Shown: positions 26,912 to 35,909 of the stretch, piece after piece
Layout of the letters: each line of letters starts with the position of its first letter
How positions within the stretch are numbered: the first letter of the stretch is position 1
Source of the DNA: an uncultured Lutibacter sp.
GTDB lineage: Bacteria > Bacteroidota > Bacteroidia > Flavobacteriales > Flavobacteriaceae
Direction: 5' to 3'
Assembly: GCF_947493565.1 (NCBI RefSeq)
Contig: NZ_CANLRG010000006.1
Location: 186,001-250,000 of the forward strand
Length of the DNA: 64,000 nt
The notes under the pieces: generated by a model
Seen by the model: the letters and a program-made list of their open reading frames with translations, nothing else
What the model was told of the DNA's origin: nothing
Databases searched by the model: none
Program-made: the position numbers and the translations under genes

Positions 26912-27391
26912 ATGAGAAATGAAATTAAAGAGATAAAACTTGGTTACGGATTAGGTGTACTTAAATTTGGAATGAGTAGGGCTGAGGTAAAATTGTTGTT
27001 AGGAGAGCCTTCATTTATTGATGCTTTTTCATATTCTGAAAGTTCAAAAGATTTAACGGAATCGTGGGAGTATGAAAATTTAAAAATTTCTTTAGGTTTT
27101 GATGAAGAAGAACAATGGAAATTAACCATGATTTCTGTTGCTTCTAATTTTTATCAATTAGAAGGGAAATCTTTGATTGGTTTACAAGAAAGTGAACTAT
27201 TGAATCAATTAACTGATTTAAATTTTGAAGATGTTGATGTAGAAGATTGCTCTGAAAGTGATGATGAAAATCACCAAGTAATAGAAATAGAAGAAAAATC
27301 GATTAATTTTTGGTTAACTAATGGTGTTTTGGATGAAATACAGTGGTCACCACTTTTTATTGACGATGATACTATTAAATGGCCTGAATAA
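26912..27391 (+). CDS. Unrecognised acidic cytoplasmic protein
   Basis: I do not recognise this 159-residue protein with confidence. It opens with GLGVLKFGMSRAEVKLLLGEPSFI, reminiscent of the G-M-x-R-x-E-V-x-x-L-L-G-x-P motif of BamE/SmpA-type folds, but it has no signal peptide or lipobox. The rest is strongly acidic (FEDVDVEDCSESDDENHQVIEIEE near residue 112) and ends in a tryptophan-containing strand IQWSPLFIDDDTIKWPE. The ATG at 26912 is chosen over one at 26903 by the position of the -7 box. It is a single-gene unit followed by a VOC gene. Confidence 0.7.
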   Translation: MRNEIKEIKLGYGLGVLKFGMSRAEVKLLLGEPSFIDAFSYSESSKDLTESWEYENLKISLGFDEEEQWKLTMISVASNFYQLEGKSLIGLQESELLNQLTDLNFEDVDVEDCSESDDENHQVIEIEEKSINFWLTNGVLDEIQWSPLFIDDDTIKWPE

Positions 27392-27440
27392 AAAATGATT
27401 TTTTATTAATATCGAATTTAATAACTAATATAAGTTGATT

Positions 27441-27851
27441 ATGAGACCTTTTCATTATGCTTTTAAAGTAAAAGATATCGCATCTACCAAAAAATTTTAC
27501 CTAGATATTTTAGGGTGTAAACAAGGTAGATATACAGAAAACTGGATAGATTTTGATTTTTTTGGAAATCAACTATCAGCTCATGTCAATAGGAATATTC
27601 CAAAACTGGATTATTGTGGAACAGTAGATGGAGTTAAAGTGCCAATACCTCATTTTGGATGTATTTTAACATTAGAAGAATTTGAAAATATAAAGCAAAG
27701 TTTAACGACTGCAAATTGTAAATTTATTGTAAAACCACAACTTAGGTATAAAGATTCAAAAGGTGAACAATATACAATGTTTACTGAGGATTTTAGTGGA
27801 AACCCAATAGAATTTAAAGCATTTAAAAACGAAAACGAAATTTTTGATTGA
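27441..27851 (+). CDS. VOC-superfamily protein (extradiol-dioxygenase-like)
   Basis: The 136-residue protein is a single vicinal-oxygen-chelate unit: PFHYAFKVKDIASTKKFYLDILGC at the start, a YCGTVDGVKVPIPHFGCILT middle segment, and SGNPIEFKAFKNE with the conserved metal-type glutamate at the end. Possible metal ligands are the two histidines HYAF (residue 4) and HFG and the final E. The substrate is unknown. Its 3' end is 5 nt from that of the convergent DUF1853 gene. Confidence 0.85.
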   Translation: MRPFHYAFKVKDIASTKKFYLDILGCKQGRYTENWIDFDFFGNQLSAHVNRNIPKLDYCGTVDGVKVPIPHFGCILTLEEFENIKQSLTTANCKFIVKPQLRYKDSKGEQYTMFTEDFSGNPIEFKAFKNENEIFD

Positions 27852-27856
27852 TCTTT

Positions 27857-28672
27857 TTACCACCAAACCACAAAAAACTTTTCAGTGTTGCCATTTGGAT
27901 GTTTTAACCAGCAAAGTGGAGCAGTTTTTTGTTGAATCAATATTTCAATTTTATGTAAAAATGGTTCATAGGTTAACCATCTAATAGGTACTCTAATTTC
28001 TTGTAACCAATTTAATTTTGTTGGAATATAGAACTTACAATCGTTGAATTGTGAAAGTTGATTATAATGAATATAAAAGCCTTTCACGCACTCTTTATTT
28101 AATAAATTAAACTTTGGTTTTTCTTTATTATAGGGGGTAAATAATTGAGCTTTAAAAAGAACTTGTTGATGAATGGTGGCAATATCTATATTTAGTTTTT
28201 TTAATAATGGTTTTGTAAATGAACTAAATAAAATAGGTAATTGTTTTTCTTTTAATTTGTTGAGTTTAGCAACTAAACTATCTTTTCTATTAGGTCCAAT
28301 CCAATGTTCTATTTCGTTTTTACCAACGGTTTTATCATATAAATAAAATTTGTAAATGACTTCTAAATGAACAGGGGTGTTATTTTGCAGCAAAATACAA
28401 TCGAGTTCACCTAAAGTTGTTTTATTGTTTTGTATTTGGGCATTTTCAATTAAAATTTTACAAGAATCAGTTTGATTTAAAACGAAGCTCACAAAACTTT
28501 CAACTCTTTTACCTAAACGTTGATTTTTTAAAATGTTTCCATTAAAGGGTAAGGTGTTTTTCAACTCAAATTTAAATTGTTTTAAGGTGTAAACGCTGGT
28601 AGTTGTCCAAAGTTTAGGAGTATTCAAAAAACCTTCAAATTGTAATTGAATTTCTTTGCTATTCAAACTCAT
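27857..28672 (-). CDS. DUF1853 protein
   Basis: The 271-residue soluble protein belongs to DUF1853. It shows NTTLGELDCILLQNNTPVHLEVIYKFYLYD near residues 108-137, which has the layout of a PD-(D/E)xK nuclease core (E-L-D, then E-x-x-x-K). A HWIGPNRKDSLVAKLNKL segment follows, and a tryptophan-rich end has KHPNGNTEKFFVVWW. Nuclease activity is an inference from this pattern and has not been demonstrated to my knowledge. The ATG at 28672 (MSLNSKEI) is preferred over one two codons earlier. It is the last gene of the ddl-coaD-M14 group. Confidence 0.8.
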   Translation of the reverse strand: MSLNSKEIQLQFEGFLNTPKLWTTTSVYTLKQFKFELKNTLPFNGNILKNQRLGKRVESFVSFVLNQTDSCKILIENAQIQNNKTTLGELDCILLQNNTPVHLEVIYKFYLYDKTVGKNEIEHWIGPNRKDSLVAKLNKLKEKQLPILFSSFTKPLLKKLNIDIATIHQQVLFKAQLFTPYNKEKPKFNLLNKECVKGFYIHYNQLSQFNDCKFYIPTKLNWLQEIRVPIRWLTYEPFLHKIEILIQQKTAPLCWLKHPNGNTEKFFVVWW

Positions 28673-28683
28673 AATCAAATGAA

Positions 28684-30429
28684 TTAAAACACTTTATAAA
28701 TTGGTAATTTTAAATGTGCCGATTCATAATAAGGAGAATGTTTATAGATGAAATCTAATTGAGCTTTTGAATTATTTGCAAAGTTTTCATCAGTTGCTAT
28801 TTTTTTCTCAAGCTCAATTTTTACAGTAGGGTTTTTTAATAAAAATTGTTCTGCAATATCTTCAAAAACATAAGCGGAATAGCCTTCTTTTTGTTGTAAA
28901 ATGCTATCAAAAAAGTTCCAATTAAAAAACGAATCTGTTGCTGAAGCTTCTAATGTTTCTATAATATATCTCGCTCCAAATTGATTTACCGGAATGTAAA
29001 TATCTCCTTTATTAAATTTAACTTCTTTTAAAGTAGTTGTTACTAAGGTGTTGTAGTGTGGATAATGTCCTTCGTATGCATTAGATCTTGTTTTGTAGTC
29101 TTTAATATGTTGCTCTTCAACATTTATAATTGTATCCTTATCAACTATTGTGTATTTAATATTGTTGTCATTTAATCGTTCTAAAACTTTCCACCAACCT
29201 TGTTTTAAAATATATGCTTTAGGAATGTTTATCTCTTTTACAACTTTAAACTGATTGTAATAATTAATATTTTTAGTATAAGGCTTTGTTCGGTCGTAAA
29301 AAAGTCTTTTTCCAGTTGTTACCTTACTGTCAATATAACTTCCTTCATATCCTTTAAATTGAAGAATAGAACAGGTGTCTTTAACTACTTCATAGGCTAT
29401 AGGATATGTGTTGCTTTTTAAAATGTTATCTACAGCATTTTTACGAAGTTGTTTTATTTTTTTGCCATTATTTATAGTGAAATCAATCATACTTTCCAAC
29501 AAACCATATGTTTGCTCAACACGTTGTTTGTAGGGTTTTAGCATATGTGTTTCTATCATCATTCCTAGAGTATTGAATAGTGTTGTGTATCCACTGGAAT
29601 AGCGTGGAGAGTCAAAAAATTGACTAAAACCAATTTCAGGAGTTGCACCCCATACATTTACATAAGGTGTTATAATAATATCTTTTTGAAGTAAATCAGC
29701 TTCAATACTAGGGCGCATTGTGTTTTCAATAAAATCACCTAAATCATTACCTAATTTATTGTGTTGAGTAAATAAATGGGTAATTGTATATTGATAATCG
29801 GCTCCGTTACTTACATGGTTGTCAATAAAAATATCGGGATTTACCAGATGAAATAATTGAGCAAATGTACGTGCATTTTTGGTGTCAGCTTTTATAAAAT
29901 CTCTATTTAAATCAAAATTTCTTGCATTCCCTCTGAATCCATATTCTTTTGGGCCATTTTGATTGGCTCTAGAAGAGCTATTTCTATTAAGCGCTCCACC
30001 AACATTATAAATAGGAATGATTGCTAAAACAATATGTTCTAACTGTTTTATTTTAGTAGGATTTTTAACGATATCTCTTAGCAACATCATAGAAGCGTCC
30101 ACTCCATCAGATTCTCCAGGGTGTATTGCGTTATTAATAAGAATTACATTTTTGTTTCCTTCATTAATTTTTTCAAAGTTAAACTCTTTTGAACTATTAA
30201 ATACAACTAAATGTAATGGTTTTCCACTATCTGTTACTCCTATTTCTTGAATGGAAATTTCAGGGAATTCTTGAGCTAATTTTTTAAAATAAGAAATAGT
30301 TTCTTCATAAGTTGTTGTTTCTAATCCTTCTGATTTTTCAAATTTTGTAGTAAAATCAACTGTAGTTTTGTTGGGTTTACTACAAGAAGTTATAATAATT
30401 ATGAGTACTAAGTAAAAGTGTTTTTTCAT
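28684..30429 (-). CDS. M14-family zinc carboxypeptidase, lipoprotein
   Basis: The 581-residue protein starts with a lipoprotein signal, MKKHFYLVLIIIITSC, and a lipobox cysteine at residue 16, so it is lipid-anchored in the envelope. The M14 zinc motif is NNAIHPGESDGVDASMML (H-P-G-E) near residue 100, the third ligand is the histidine of DIFIDNHVSNGADY near 207, and the catalytic glutamate may be that of GMMIETHML near 290. It probably removes C-terminal residues from peptides. The extra C-terminal half, about 280 residues, has no motif I recognise. Start at 30429 is preferred because the alternative ATG at 30441 overlaps the coaD stop. Confidence 0.88.
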   Translation of the reverse strand: MKKHFYLVLIIIITSCSKPNKTTVDFTTKFEKSEGLETTTYEETISYFKKLAQEFPEISIQEIGVTDSGKPLHLVVFNSSKEFNFEKINEGNKNVILINNAIHPGESDGVDASMMLLRDIVKNPTKIKQLEHIVLAIIPIYNVGGALNRNSSSRANQNGPKEYGFRGNARNFDLNRDFIKADTKNARTFAQLFHLVNPDIFIDNHVSNGADYQYTITHLFTQHNKLGNDLGDFIENTMRPSIEADLLQKDIIITPYVNVWGATPEIGFSQFFDSPRYSSGYTTLFNTLGMMIETHMLKPYKQRVEQTYGLLESMIDFTINNGKKIKQLRKNAVDNILKSNTYPIAYEVVKDTCSILQFKGYEGSYIDSKVTTGKRLFYDRTKPYTKNINYYNQFKVVKEINIPKAYILKQGWWKVLERLNDNNIKYTIVDKDTIINVEEQHIKDYKTRSNAYEGHYPHYNTLVTTTLKEVKFNKGDIYIPVNQFGARYIIETLEASATDSFFNWNFFDSILQQKEGYSAYVFEDIAEQFLLKNPTVKIELEKKIATDENFANNSKAQLDFIYKHSPYYESAHLKLPIYKVF

Positions 30430-30440
30430 AAGAAGTTTCA

Positions 30441-30896
30441 CTATTTTTTGTAAACGCTTTCAGGTACAAAGCCTGTTATGTCTCCACCATGTCTAAATAC
30501 GTCTCTAACAATACTTGAACTAATAAATGCGGTATCTGCGGATGTTAACAAAAATACAGTTTCAATATTAGATAATTTTCTGTTGGTTTGAGCTATGGCT
30601 TTTTCAAATTCAAAATCAGCAGGGTTTCTCAACCCTCTTAAAATAAAATCTACAGCCTTTTTTTTGCAAAAATCGGTGGTTAAACCAGAGTAAGTAAGTA
30701 CTTTAATTTTTGATTCCGTTTTATAATTTTCTTTTATAAAATTTACTCGTTCTTCTAGAGTAAACATATATTTTTTATCTGAATTAATTCCAATAGCAAT
30801 AATAATTTCATCAAATAAAGGCAATGCTCTATTAACAATATCAACGTGACCTAATGTAATTGGATCAAAAGACCCTGGAAAAATTGCTCTTCTCAT
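30441..30896 (-). CDS. coaD: Phosphopantetheine adenylyltransferase
   Basis: It transfers AMP to 4'-phosphopantetheine to make dephospho-CoA, the penultimate step of CoA synthesis. The 151 residues are normal. The nucleotidyltransferase motif FPGSFDPITLGHVDIVNRA starts at residue 6, with the T-x-G-H core. The product-binding RGLRNPADFEFE is near 88, and the ISSSIVRD motif near 127. It follows ddl by 2 nt and precedes the M14 gene. Confidence 0.97.
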   Translation of the reverse strand: MRRAIFPGSFDPITLGHVDIVNRALPLFDEIIIAIGINSDKKYMFTLEERVNFIKENYKTESKIKVLTYSGLTTDFCKKKAVDFILRGLRNPADFEFEKAIAQTNRKLSNIETVFLLTSADTAFISSSIVRDVFRHGGDITGFVPESVYKK

Positions 30897-30898
30897 AA

Positions 30899-31876
30899 TT
30901 AGTTTTTTAAGGCCATTTCAATGGCGTTATCAAAAAGTTCTTGTAAACCAATACCTTCTTCTGCCGCTTGTTGAGGTATGATACTAGCAGCAGTGAGTCC
31001 TGGAACTGTATTCATTTCTAAAAAGTAAGGTTCTTCATTTACAATAATATATTCTGAACGTGAAAAACCACTCATATTTAAAATTTTATAAACTTTTGTA
31101 GCAATTTTTTCTAATTTTTTATGGAGTTCATTTGAAATACGAGCCGGGGTAATTTCTTGAGACTTTCCTAAATACTTTGCTTCATAATCAAAAAAATCAT
31201 TTTCTGAAACTATTTCGGTCATTGGAAGTACTTTTATGGTATTATGATAGTTTAAAACGCCAATAGTAATTTCAGTTCCATCTAAAAATTCTTCAATTAA
31301 AATTTGGGAATCTTCGGTAAAAGCTTTTTCGATTGCTGGGATAACTTCATTTTGATGTTTCACTTTAGAAATTCCAAAGCTTGAACCCGCTTTATTAGGC
31401 TTAACAAAACAAGGTAAGCCTACTTTTTTTATTATTTTACCTACATCAATGGTTTCACCTTTATCTAAGTAATAAGAAGTAGCAGTTTTAACTCCATATT
31501 GTTTAACAACGCTTAAGCAGTCACGTTTGTTAAAGGTTAATGCCATTTGATAAAATGGGGCAGAAGTATGTTTTATTCCAAGTAAGTCAAAGTATGCCAA
31601 AATAGTTCCATCTTCACCTGGGTGTCCATGTATGACATTAAAAACTAAATCAAAATGTATTGTTTTGTTATTGATTATGGTAGAAAAATCATGTTTATTA
31701 ATAGCATACTCTTTTCCATTATCATCAACTACTATCCATTTATTTTTTAAGATATGAACTTTATATGTATTGTATTTTTCTTTAGAAATATGTTGATAAA
31801 CAACAGCTCCGCTTTCTAGTGAAATATTTACTTCAGAGGAGTAACCACCCATAATAATGGCAATATTTTTTTTCAT
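30899..31876 (-). CDS. ddl: D-alanine--D-alanine ligase
   Basis: It makes the D-Ala-D-Ala dipeptide of peptidoglycan. The 325-residue ATP-grasp enzyme has IAIIMGGYSSEVNISLESGAVV at the start, FNVIHGHPGEDGTILAYFDLLG near 79, KPNKAGSSFGISKV near 163 and the EMNTVPGLTAASIIPQQA C-terminal metal and substrate motif near 291. The histidine in the VIHGHPGEDG loop and the final S-I-I-P segment fit the usual ligase family, with no lactate-ligase substitution that I can see. It is divergent from the PASTA gene. Confidence 0.96.
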   Translation of the reverse strand: MKKNIAIIMGGYSSEVNISLESGAVVYQHISKEKYNTYKVHILKNKWIVVDDNGKEYAINKHDFSTIINNKTIHFDLVFNVIHGHPGEDGTILAYFDLLGIKHTSAPFYQMALTFNKRDCLSVVKQYGVKTATSYYLDKGETIDVGKIIKKVGLPCFVKPNKAGSSFGISKVKHQNEVIPAIEKAFTEDSQILIEEFLDGTEITIGVLNYHNTIKVLPMTEIVSENDFFDYEAKYLGKSQEITPARISNELHKKLEKIATKVYKILNMSGFSRSEYIIVNEEPYFLEMNTVPGLTAASIIPQQAAEEGIGLQELFDNAIEMALKN

Positions 31877-31903
31877 TTTAAGTTTATTATTTGAGTATAG
31901 TTA

Positions 31904-31911
31904 CAAACTTA
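31904..31911 (-). promoter_or_regulatory. TAnnTTTG -7 box of the ddl-coaD group
   Basis: The minus strand reads TAAGTTTG, predicting a start near 31897, about 20 nt before the ddl ATG. Confidence 0.55.
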
Positions 31912-32042
31912 CATAAATATAGTTAATAGTTTAAGTGCAAAAATTAAGAAAATTTAAGTGTTAGAAATAAAAAATAAGTTGGTTGTTAAAACAGATTTAT
32001 TTTTTAAGGTTTAAAGAAATAAACAATTCAACTCAAAAAAAG

Positions 32043-32050
32043 TATCTTTG
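32043..32050 (+). promoter_or_regulatory. TAnnTTTG -7 box of the PASTA-rluD operon
   Basis: TATCTTTG predicts a start near 32057, 13 nt before the ATG at 32070. The sequence AGTATCTTTGCAAAA is the most canonical promoter in the window. Confidence 0.65.
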
Positions 32051-32069
32051 CAAAATTAAAATATAAAAA

Positions 32070-32660
32070 ATGAGTCTTATTCAATTTATAAAATCAAAAA
32101 CGTTTTTAAAACAGTTAGTAATAGCTGTAATTGGTTTGGTAGTTTTTATTTTCCTCGTAATGAAATGGTTAAATATATCTACGAACCATAATCAAAAAAT
32201 TGAGGTTCCTAATTTGGAAAGAATGAGTTTAGCTAATGTAGAAAAAGCCTTAGAAGAATTAGACTTAAATTTTGTAGTTATAGATTCAGCAAGCTACAAC
32301 CCGGACTATCCAAAACAATCAGTAATAGAGCAAACACCTATAGCTGGAGATTATGTGAAAGAAAATAGAAAAATTTATTTAACACTAAATCCTTCTGGTT
32401 ACGCAGATGTTGAAATACCAAATTTATATGGTAAAACTAAACGGCAAGCAGTTTCTCAGCTTACTGCTATTGGTTTTAAAATTGGAGCCAATCCAATTTA
32501 CGTTTCTGATATTGCGAAAGATGTGGTTAGAGGGATGAAATTTAAAGGAAAAGATGTAAAAGCAGGAGATAAAATACCTAAAAATTCTATAATTACCTTA
32601 AAATTAGGTGATGGAAAAGGCAGTGGTAGTTATTCACCAAATTTAGGAGGAACACAGTAA
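32070..32660 (+). CDS. Membrane-anchored PASTA-domain protein
   Basis: This 196-residue protein has an N-terminal membrane span (LVIAVIGLVVFIFLVMKWL, residues about 17-35) and an external part with PASTA units: VPNLERMSLANVEKALEELDLNFVVI with VIEQTPIAGDYVKENRKIYLTL, then IPNLYGKTKRQAVSQLTAIGFKIG and the final PKNSIITLKLGDG. PASTA domains bind peptidoglycan in kinases and penicillin-binding proteins. There is no kinase or transpeptidase domain here. Facing ddl on the other strand is consistent with a cell-wall role. The stop overlaps the rluD-type start as TAATG. Confidence 0.9.
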   Translation: MSLIQFIKSKTFLKQLVIAVIGLVVFIFLVMKWLNISTNHNQKIEVPNLERMSLANVEKALEELDLNFVVIDSASYNPDYPKQSVIEQTPIAGDYVKENRKIYLTLNPSGYADVEIPNLYGKTKRQAVSQLTAIGFKIGANPIYVSDIAKDVVRGMKFKGKDVKAGDKIPKNSIITLKLGDGKGSGSYSPNLGGTQ

Positions 32661-33685
32661 TGAGTATTGAAGAAATAGGGCAAGAACAAGAAGAGTTCTA
32701 CGAACATTTTAGGTATGTGGCTCATGAAGGACAAGTTCCTTTACGTGTTGATAAATTTTTAATGAATTTTATTGAAAATGCGACTCGTAATAAAATTCAA
32801 CAAGCAGCAAAGGCAGGAAATGTATTGGTAAATGAAATTCCAGTAAAATCTAATTACAAAGTAAAACCAAAAGATGTGGTTAGGGTAGTATTAGCACATC
32901 CGCCTCATGAAAACTTATTAGTTGCTGAAGACATTCCTCTAGAAATTTTATTTGAAGATGACCAAGTTATTGTTGTAAACAAACCTGCTGGAATGGTGGT
33001 GCACCCAGGACATGGAAATTATTCAGGAACTCTGGTTAATGGATTGATTCATCATATTGAAAATTTACCAACTAATTCTAATGAACGACCAGGTTTAGTA
33101 CATAGAATAGATAAAGATACTAGCGGTTTATTAGTAGTTGCCAAAACAGAGTTTGCAATGGCACATTTATCCAAACAATTTTTTGATAGAACAACTGAAC
33201 GCTTATATTATGCGCTAGTTTGGGGCAATATTGAAGAAGATGAAGGAACTATTGAAGGGAATATTGGTAGAAGTTTAAAAAATAGACTACAAATGAGTGT
33301 TTTTCCTGAAGGTGATTTTGGAAAACACGCCGTAACACATTATAAAGTAATTGAAAGATTTAGCTATGTTACCTTGGTGCAGTGCAAATTGGAAACAGGG
33401 AGAACTCACCAAATAAGAGCTCATTTTAAATATATAGGACATACACTTTTTAATGATGAACGTTATGGAGGTGATACCATCTTAAAAGGAACCACATTTA
33501 CAAAGTATAAGCAGTTTGTAGAAAATTGTTTTACGGTTTTACCTCGGCAAGCTTTACATGCAAAAACATTAGGTTTTGAACACCCTACCACTAAAGAGTT
33601 TTTAAGATTCAATTCTGAGATACCTCAAGATATGTCGGACTGTCTTGAAAAATGGAGGACCTATACCATTCATCAAAAAGAATAA
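32660..33685 (+). CDS. RluD-type 23S rRNA pseudouridine synthase
   Basis: The 341-residue enzyme makes pseudouridines in 23S rRNA. An S4 RNA-binding domain (VDKFLMNFIENATRNKIQQAAKAGNVLVN) lies at about 30-60. The catalytic aspartate is in LVHRIDKDTSGLLVVAK near residue 153, and the LETGRTHQIRAHF motif is near 250. The length agrees with RluD (U1911/1915/1917), but RluC-type members cannot be excluded. Its ATG overlaps the PASTA stop by one base, so the two are translationally coupled. Confidence 0.93.
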   Translation: MSIEEIGQEQEEFYEHFRYVAHEGQVPLRVDKFLMNFIENATRNKIQQAAKAGNVLVNEIPVKSNYKVKPKDVVRVVLAHPPHENLLVAEDIPLEILFEDDQVIVVNKPAGMVVHPGHGNYSGTLVNGLIHHIENLPTNSNERPGLVHRIDKDTSGLLVVAKTEFAMAHLSKQFFDRTTERLYYALVWGNIEEDEGTIEGNIGRSLKNRLQMSVFPEGDFGKHAVTHYKVIERFSYVTLVQCKLETGRTHQIRAHFKYIGHTLFNDERYGGDTILKGTTFTKYKQFVENCFTVLPRQALHAKTLGFEHPTTKEFLRFNSEIPQDMSDCLEKWRTYTIHQKE

Positions 33686-33687
33686 AA

Positions 33688-34324
33688 ATGAAAGAGTTTG
33701 ATGTAAATAATTGGAATAAGAAAATCTCAATATAAATTTTTTAAATCTTATAAAGATCCTTTTTTCAATATTACAGCAAACTTAGAAGTAACAAAACTTT
33801 ACACGTATTGTAAAAAGCATGATTTATTATTTTCATTAGCTTGTATTTATGTGGCCATAAAAAGTATAAATGAAATTCCAGAATTTAAATTAAGAATCAA
33901 AAATGAAAAAGTTTATGCTTTTGATTCTGTTAATGTTGGTTCTACCATTTTAAATGAGGATCATACTTTTTCATTTTGCGATTTTATATTTACACCTACA
34001 TCTTCAATTTTTGAATTTAATGCCAGTGGAAAAAAAGCAATTTTAAAACTTAAAAGAGGTGAAGTATTTAATACAAATGAAGATGAATTAGCAATTGTAC
34101 ATTGTTCTACAATTCCTTGGGTTTCGTTTACAGGATTTAAACACGCAAGAAAAGGTGATGAATATAGTAAAGGAATACCAAAGATAGTTTTTGGAGGCTT
34201 GTTTAATGACAATGAATTGAAAAAAATACCTTTTTCAGTTGAAGTTCATCATGCCTTGTTAGATGGTTATCACGTTTCATTATTATTTTCTAAAATGCAA
34301 CAGTTTATTAATACACTAACATAA
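33688..34324 (+). pseudogene. Chloramphenicol-acetyltransferase-like gene with one frameshift
   Basis: An ATG at 33688, directly after rluD, opens the frame MKEFDVNNWNKK, then meets TAA at 33733. The +1 frame, open from 33707, carries on as KSQYKFFKSYKDPFFNITANLEV and reaches a normal end at 34324. Joined at the A-run 33721-33724 the product would be about 211 residues, the usual CAT length. The catalytic motif VEVHHALLDGYHVSLLF (H-H-x-x-x-D-G) is intact near the end. Removing one A from the run restores the frame, so this is either a recent inactivation or a sequencing error in a homopolymer. A GTG at 33848-33853 could give only the last 157 residues. CAT-like members in this lineage need not confer resistance. 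Confidence 0.8.
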
Positions 34325-34403
34325 GTTTAACTTATTCTTTCATAATTTTATTGTATTATTTTTTAACGATAATTATTGTTTGTTGTATTACATTTACACT
34401 ATA

Positions 34404-35057
34404 ATGAAAATTAAAGAACTGATAATATTTACAAATAAGTTAGAATTTCAAATAGATTTTTACGCTACAATTTTAGAACTTCCAATAGTAATTTCTACAC
34501 CAGAATTTACAAGTTTTAGAGTGGGTAAGTCGCTATTAACATTTAAGTATAAAAAACATATAACTCCATATCATTTTGCTTTTAACATTCCTTCAAATAA
34601 AGAGAAAGAAGCATTAGAGTGGTTAAAAGAACGTGTAGATGTTTTATGTTTTGAAGACAATGAAATTCAAGATTTTTATAGTTGGAATTCTAAAGCAATT
34701 TATTTTTATGATATTGATAAAAATATTGTAGAATTTATTTCAAGAAAGAATATGAATTTAATTTCTGAAACAAAATTTTCTTCAAAACAACTATATAGCA
34801 TTAGTGAAATAGGAATATCTTCGAATAATATAGAGCGTACAGTAAACAAATTAAATACTTTTGAAGCAATAAAAATTTATAGTGGAGATATGGAACAGTT
34901 TTGTGCATTAGGTGATGAAGATGGATTGTTTATTATTGCGAATAATAAGTTGAGAAAATGGTTTCCTACTGGAGATAAAATTTATCAATCAGACTTTATT
35001 GTTAAAGGGGATTTTAATTTTGAATTTAAAAAAGGAGAAATAATTGAAATCATGTAA
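34404..35057 (+). CDS. Two-unit VOC-superfamily protein
   Basis: This 217-residue protein seems to hold two vicinal-oxygen-chelate halves. The first is clear: IKELIIFTNKLEFQIDFYATILELPIV, YHFAFNIPSNKEKEALEWLKE and IYFYDIDKNIVEFISR (H, H/Y and E metal-type positions). The second half starts at SISEIGISSNNIERTVNKLNTF and is more divergent, lacking the final glutamate ligand in a usual setting. The substrate is unknown. The start is ATG 34404; the longer frame from 34380 adds eight residues with no promoter support. A near-match -7 box TACATTTA is at 34389-34396. Confidence 0.75.
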   Translation: MKIKELIIFTNKLEFQIDFYATILELPIVISTPEFTSFRVGKSLLTFKYKKHITPYHFAFNIPSNKEKEALEWLKERVDVLCFEDNEIQDFYSWNSKAIYFYDIDKNIVEFISRKNMNLISETKFSSKQLYSISEIGISSNNIERTVNKLNTFEAIKIYSGDMEQFCALGDEDGLFIIANNKLRKWFPTGDKIYQSDFIVKGDFNFEFKKGEIIEIM

Positions 35058-35062
35058 ATTTG
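35055..35062 (+). promoter_or_regulatory. TAnnTTTG -7 box of yaaA
   Basis: TAAATTTG starts within the stop codon of the VOC gene and puts the transcription start near 35069, 14 nt before the yaaA ATG. Confidence 0.5.
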
Positions 35063-35082
35063 TTTCAGACTAAAAATAGAAT

Positions 35083-35841
35083 ATGAAAATAGTTATATCA
35101 CCCGCAAAATCATTAGATTTCGAAAGCAACATACCAACTTCAAACTATACACAAGGTATTTTTTTAAGTGATGCTGAAAAATTAAATAAAGTTTTAAAAA
35201 AGAAATCTCCTAAAAAACTATCAGAATTAATGAATATTTCCTCCAAGTTAGGAGAACTAAACTGGAAGAGAAATCAAGAATGGGAATTGCCATTTTCATT
35301 ACAAAATGCTCGTCAGGCTGTATATGCTTTTAAAGGAGATGTTTATATTGGTTTAGATGCCTATACAATTCCAGCAAATAAGTTAGAAGAACTTCAACAA
35401 AAGCTAAGAATTTTATCGGGTCAATACGGTTTGTTAAAACCGTTAGATTTAATGCAAGCTTATCGTTTAGAAATGGGAACAAAGTTAAAAGTTGGTCGTA
35501 AAGAAAACTTATATCAATATTGGGGGAAAAGAATTACTGAAGCTTTAAATGAAGAATTAGATGAGGATGAGTTATTTTTAAATCTTGCTAGTAATGAATA
35601 TTTTAAAGTAATTAAACCAACTTTACTTAAAGTTCCAGTTATTACACCTGTTTTTAAAGATTATAAAAATGGAAAACTAAAAATGATTAGTTTTTTTGCT
35701 AAAAAAGCTCGAGGATTAATGGTTCGTTATATAATTGATCATAATATTGAAACCTTAGAAGGCTTAAAGGGGTTTAATTATGAAGGGTATGCATTAGATT
35801 CTAATTTATCTTCTACTACCGAATTGGTATTTACACGATAA
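35083..35841 (+). CDS. yaaA: YaaA-family peroxide-stress protein
   Basis: YaaA proteins bind DNA and lower free iron under hydrogen-peroxide stress in E. coli. The 252 residues match along their length: MKIVISPAKSLDFES, ARQAVYAFKGDVYIGLDAYT near 86-105, LRILSGQYGLLKPLDLMQAYRLEMGT near 108-134, and FFAKKARGLMVRYIIDH near 205. The function is carried over from the family. It has its own promoter and no OxyR-like site that I can see. Confidence 0.93.
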   Translation: MKIVISPAKSLDFESNIPTSNYTQGIFLSDAEKLNKVLKKKSPKKLSELMNISSKLGELNWKRNQEWELPFSLQNARQAVYAFKGDVYIGLDAYTIPANKLEELQQKLRILSGQYGLLKPLDLMQAYRLEMGTKLKVGRKENLYQYWGKRITEALNEELDEDELFLNLASNEYFKVIKPTLLKVPVITPVFKDYKNGKLKMISFFAKKARGLMVRYIIDHNIETLEGLKGFNYEGYALDSNLSSTTELVFTR

Positions 35842-35880
35842 ATTTTTATATTTTTTTTAAAATTATATTTATTTTTTATA

Positions 35881-35888
35881 TATGTTTG
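35881..35888 (+). promoter_or_regulatory. TAnnTTTG -7 box in the yaaA-speA gap
   Basis: TATGTTTG predicts a transcript from about 35895. The first ATG is at 35910, 15 nt downstream, the same leader length as at confirmed genes. Confidence 0.4.
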
Positions 35889-35909
35889 TCACGTTATTTT
35901 TTATTAACG

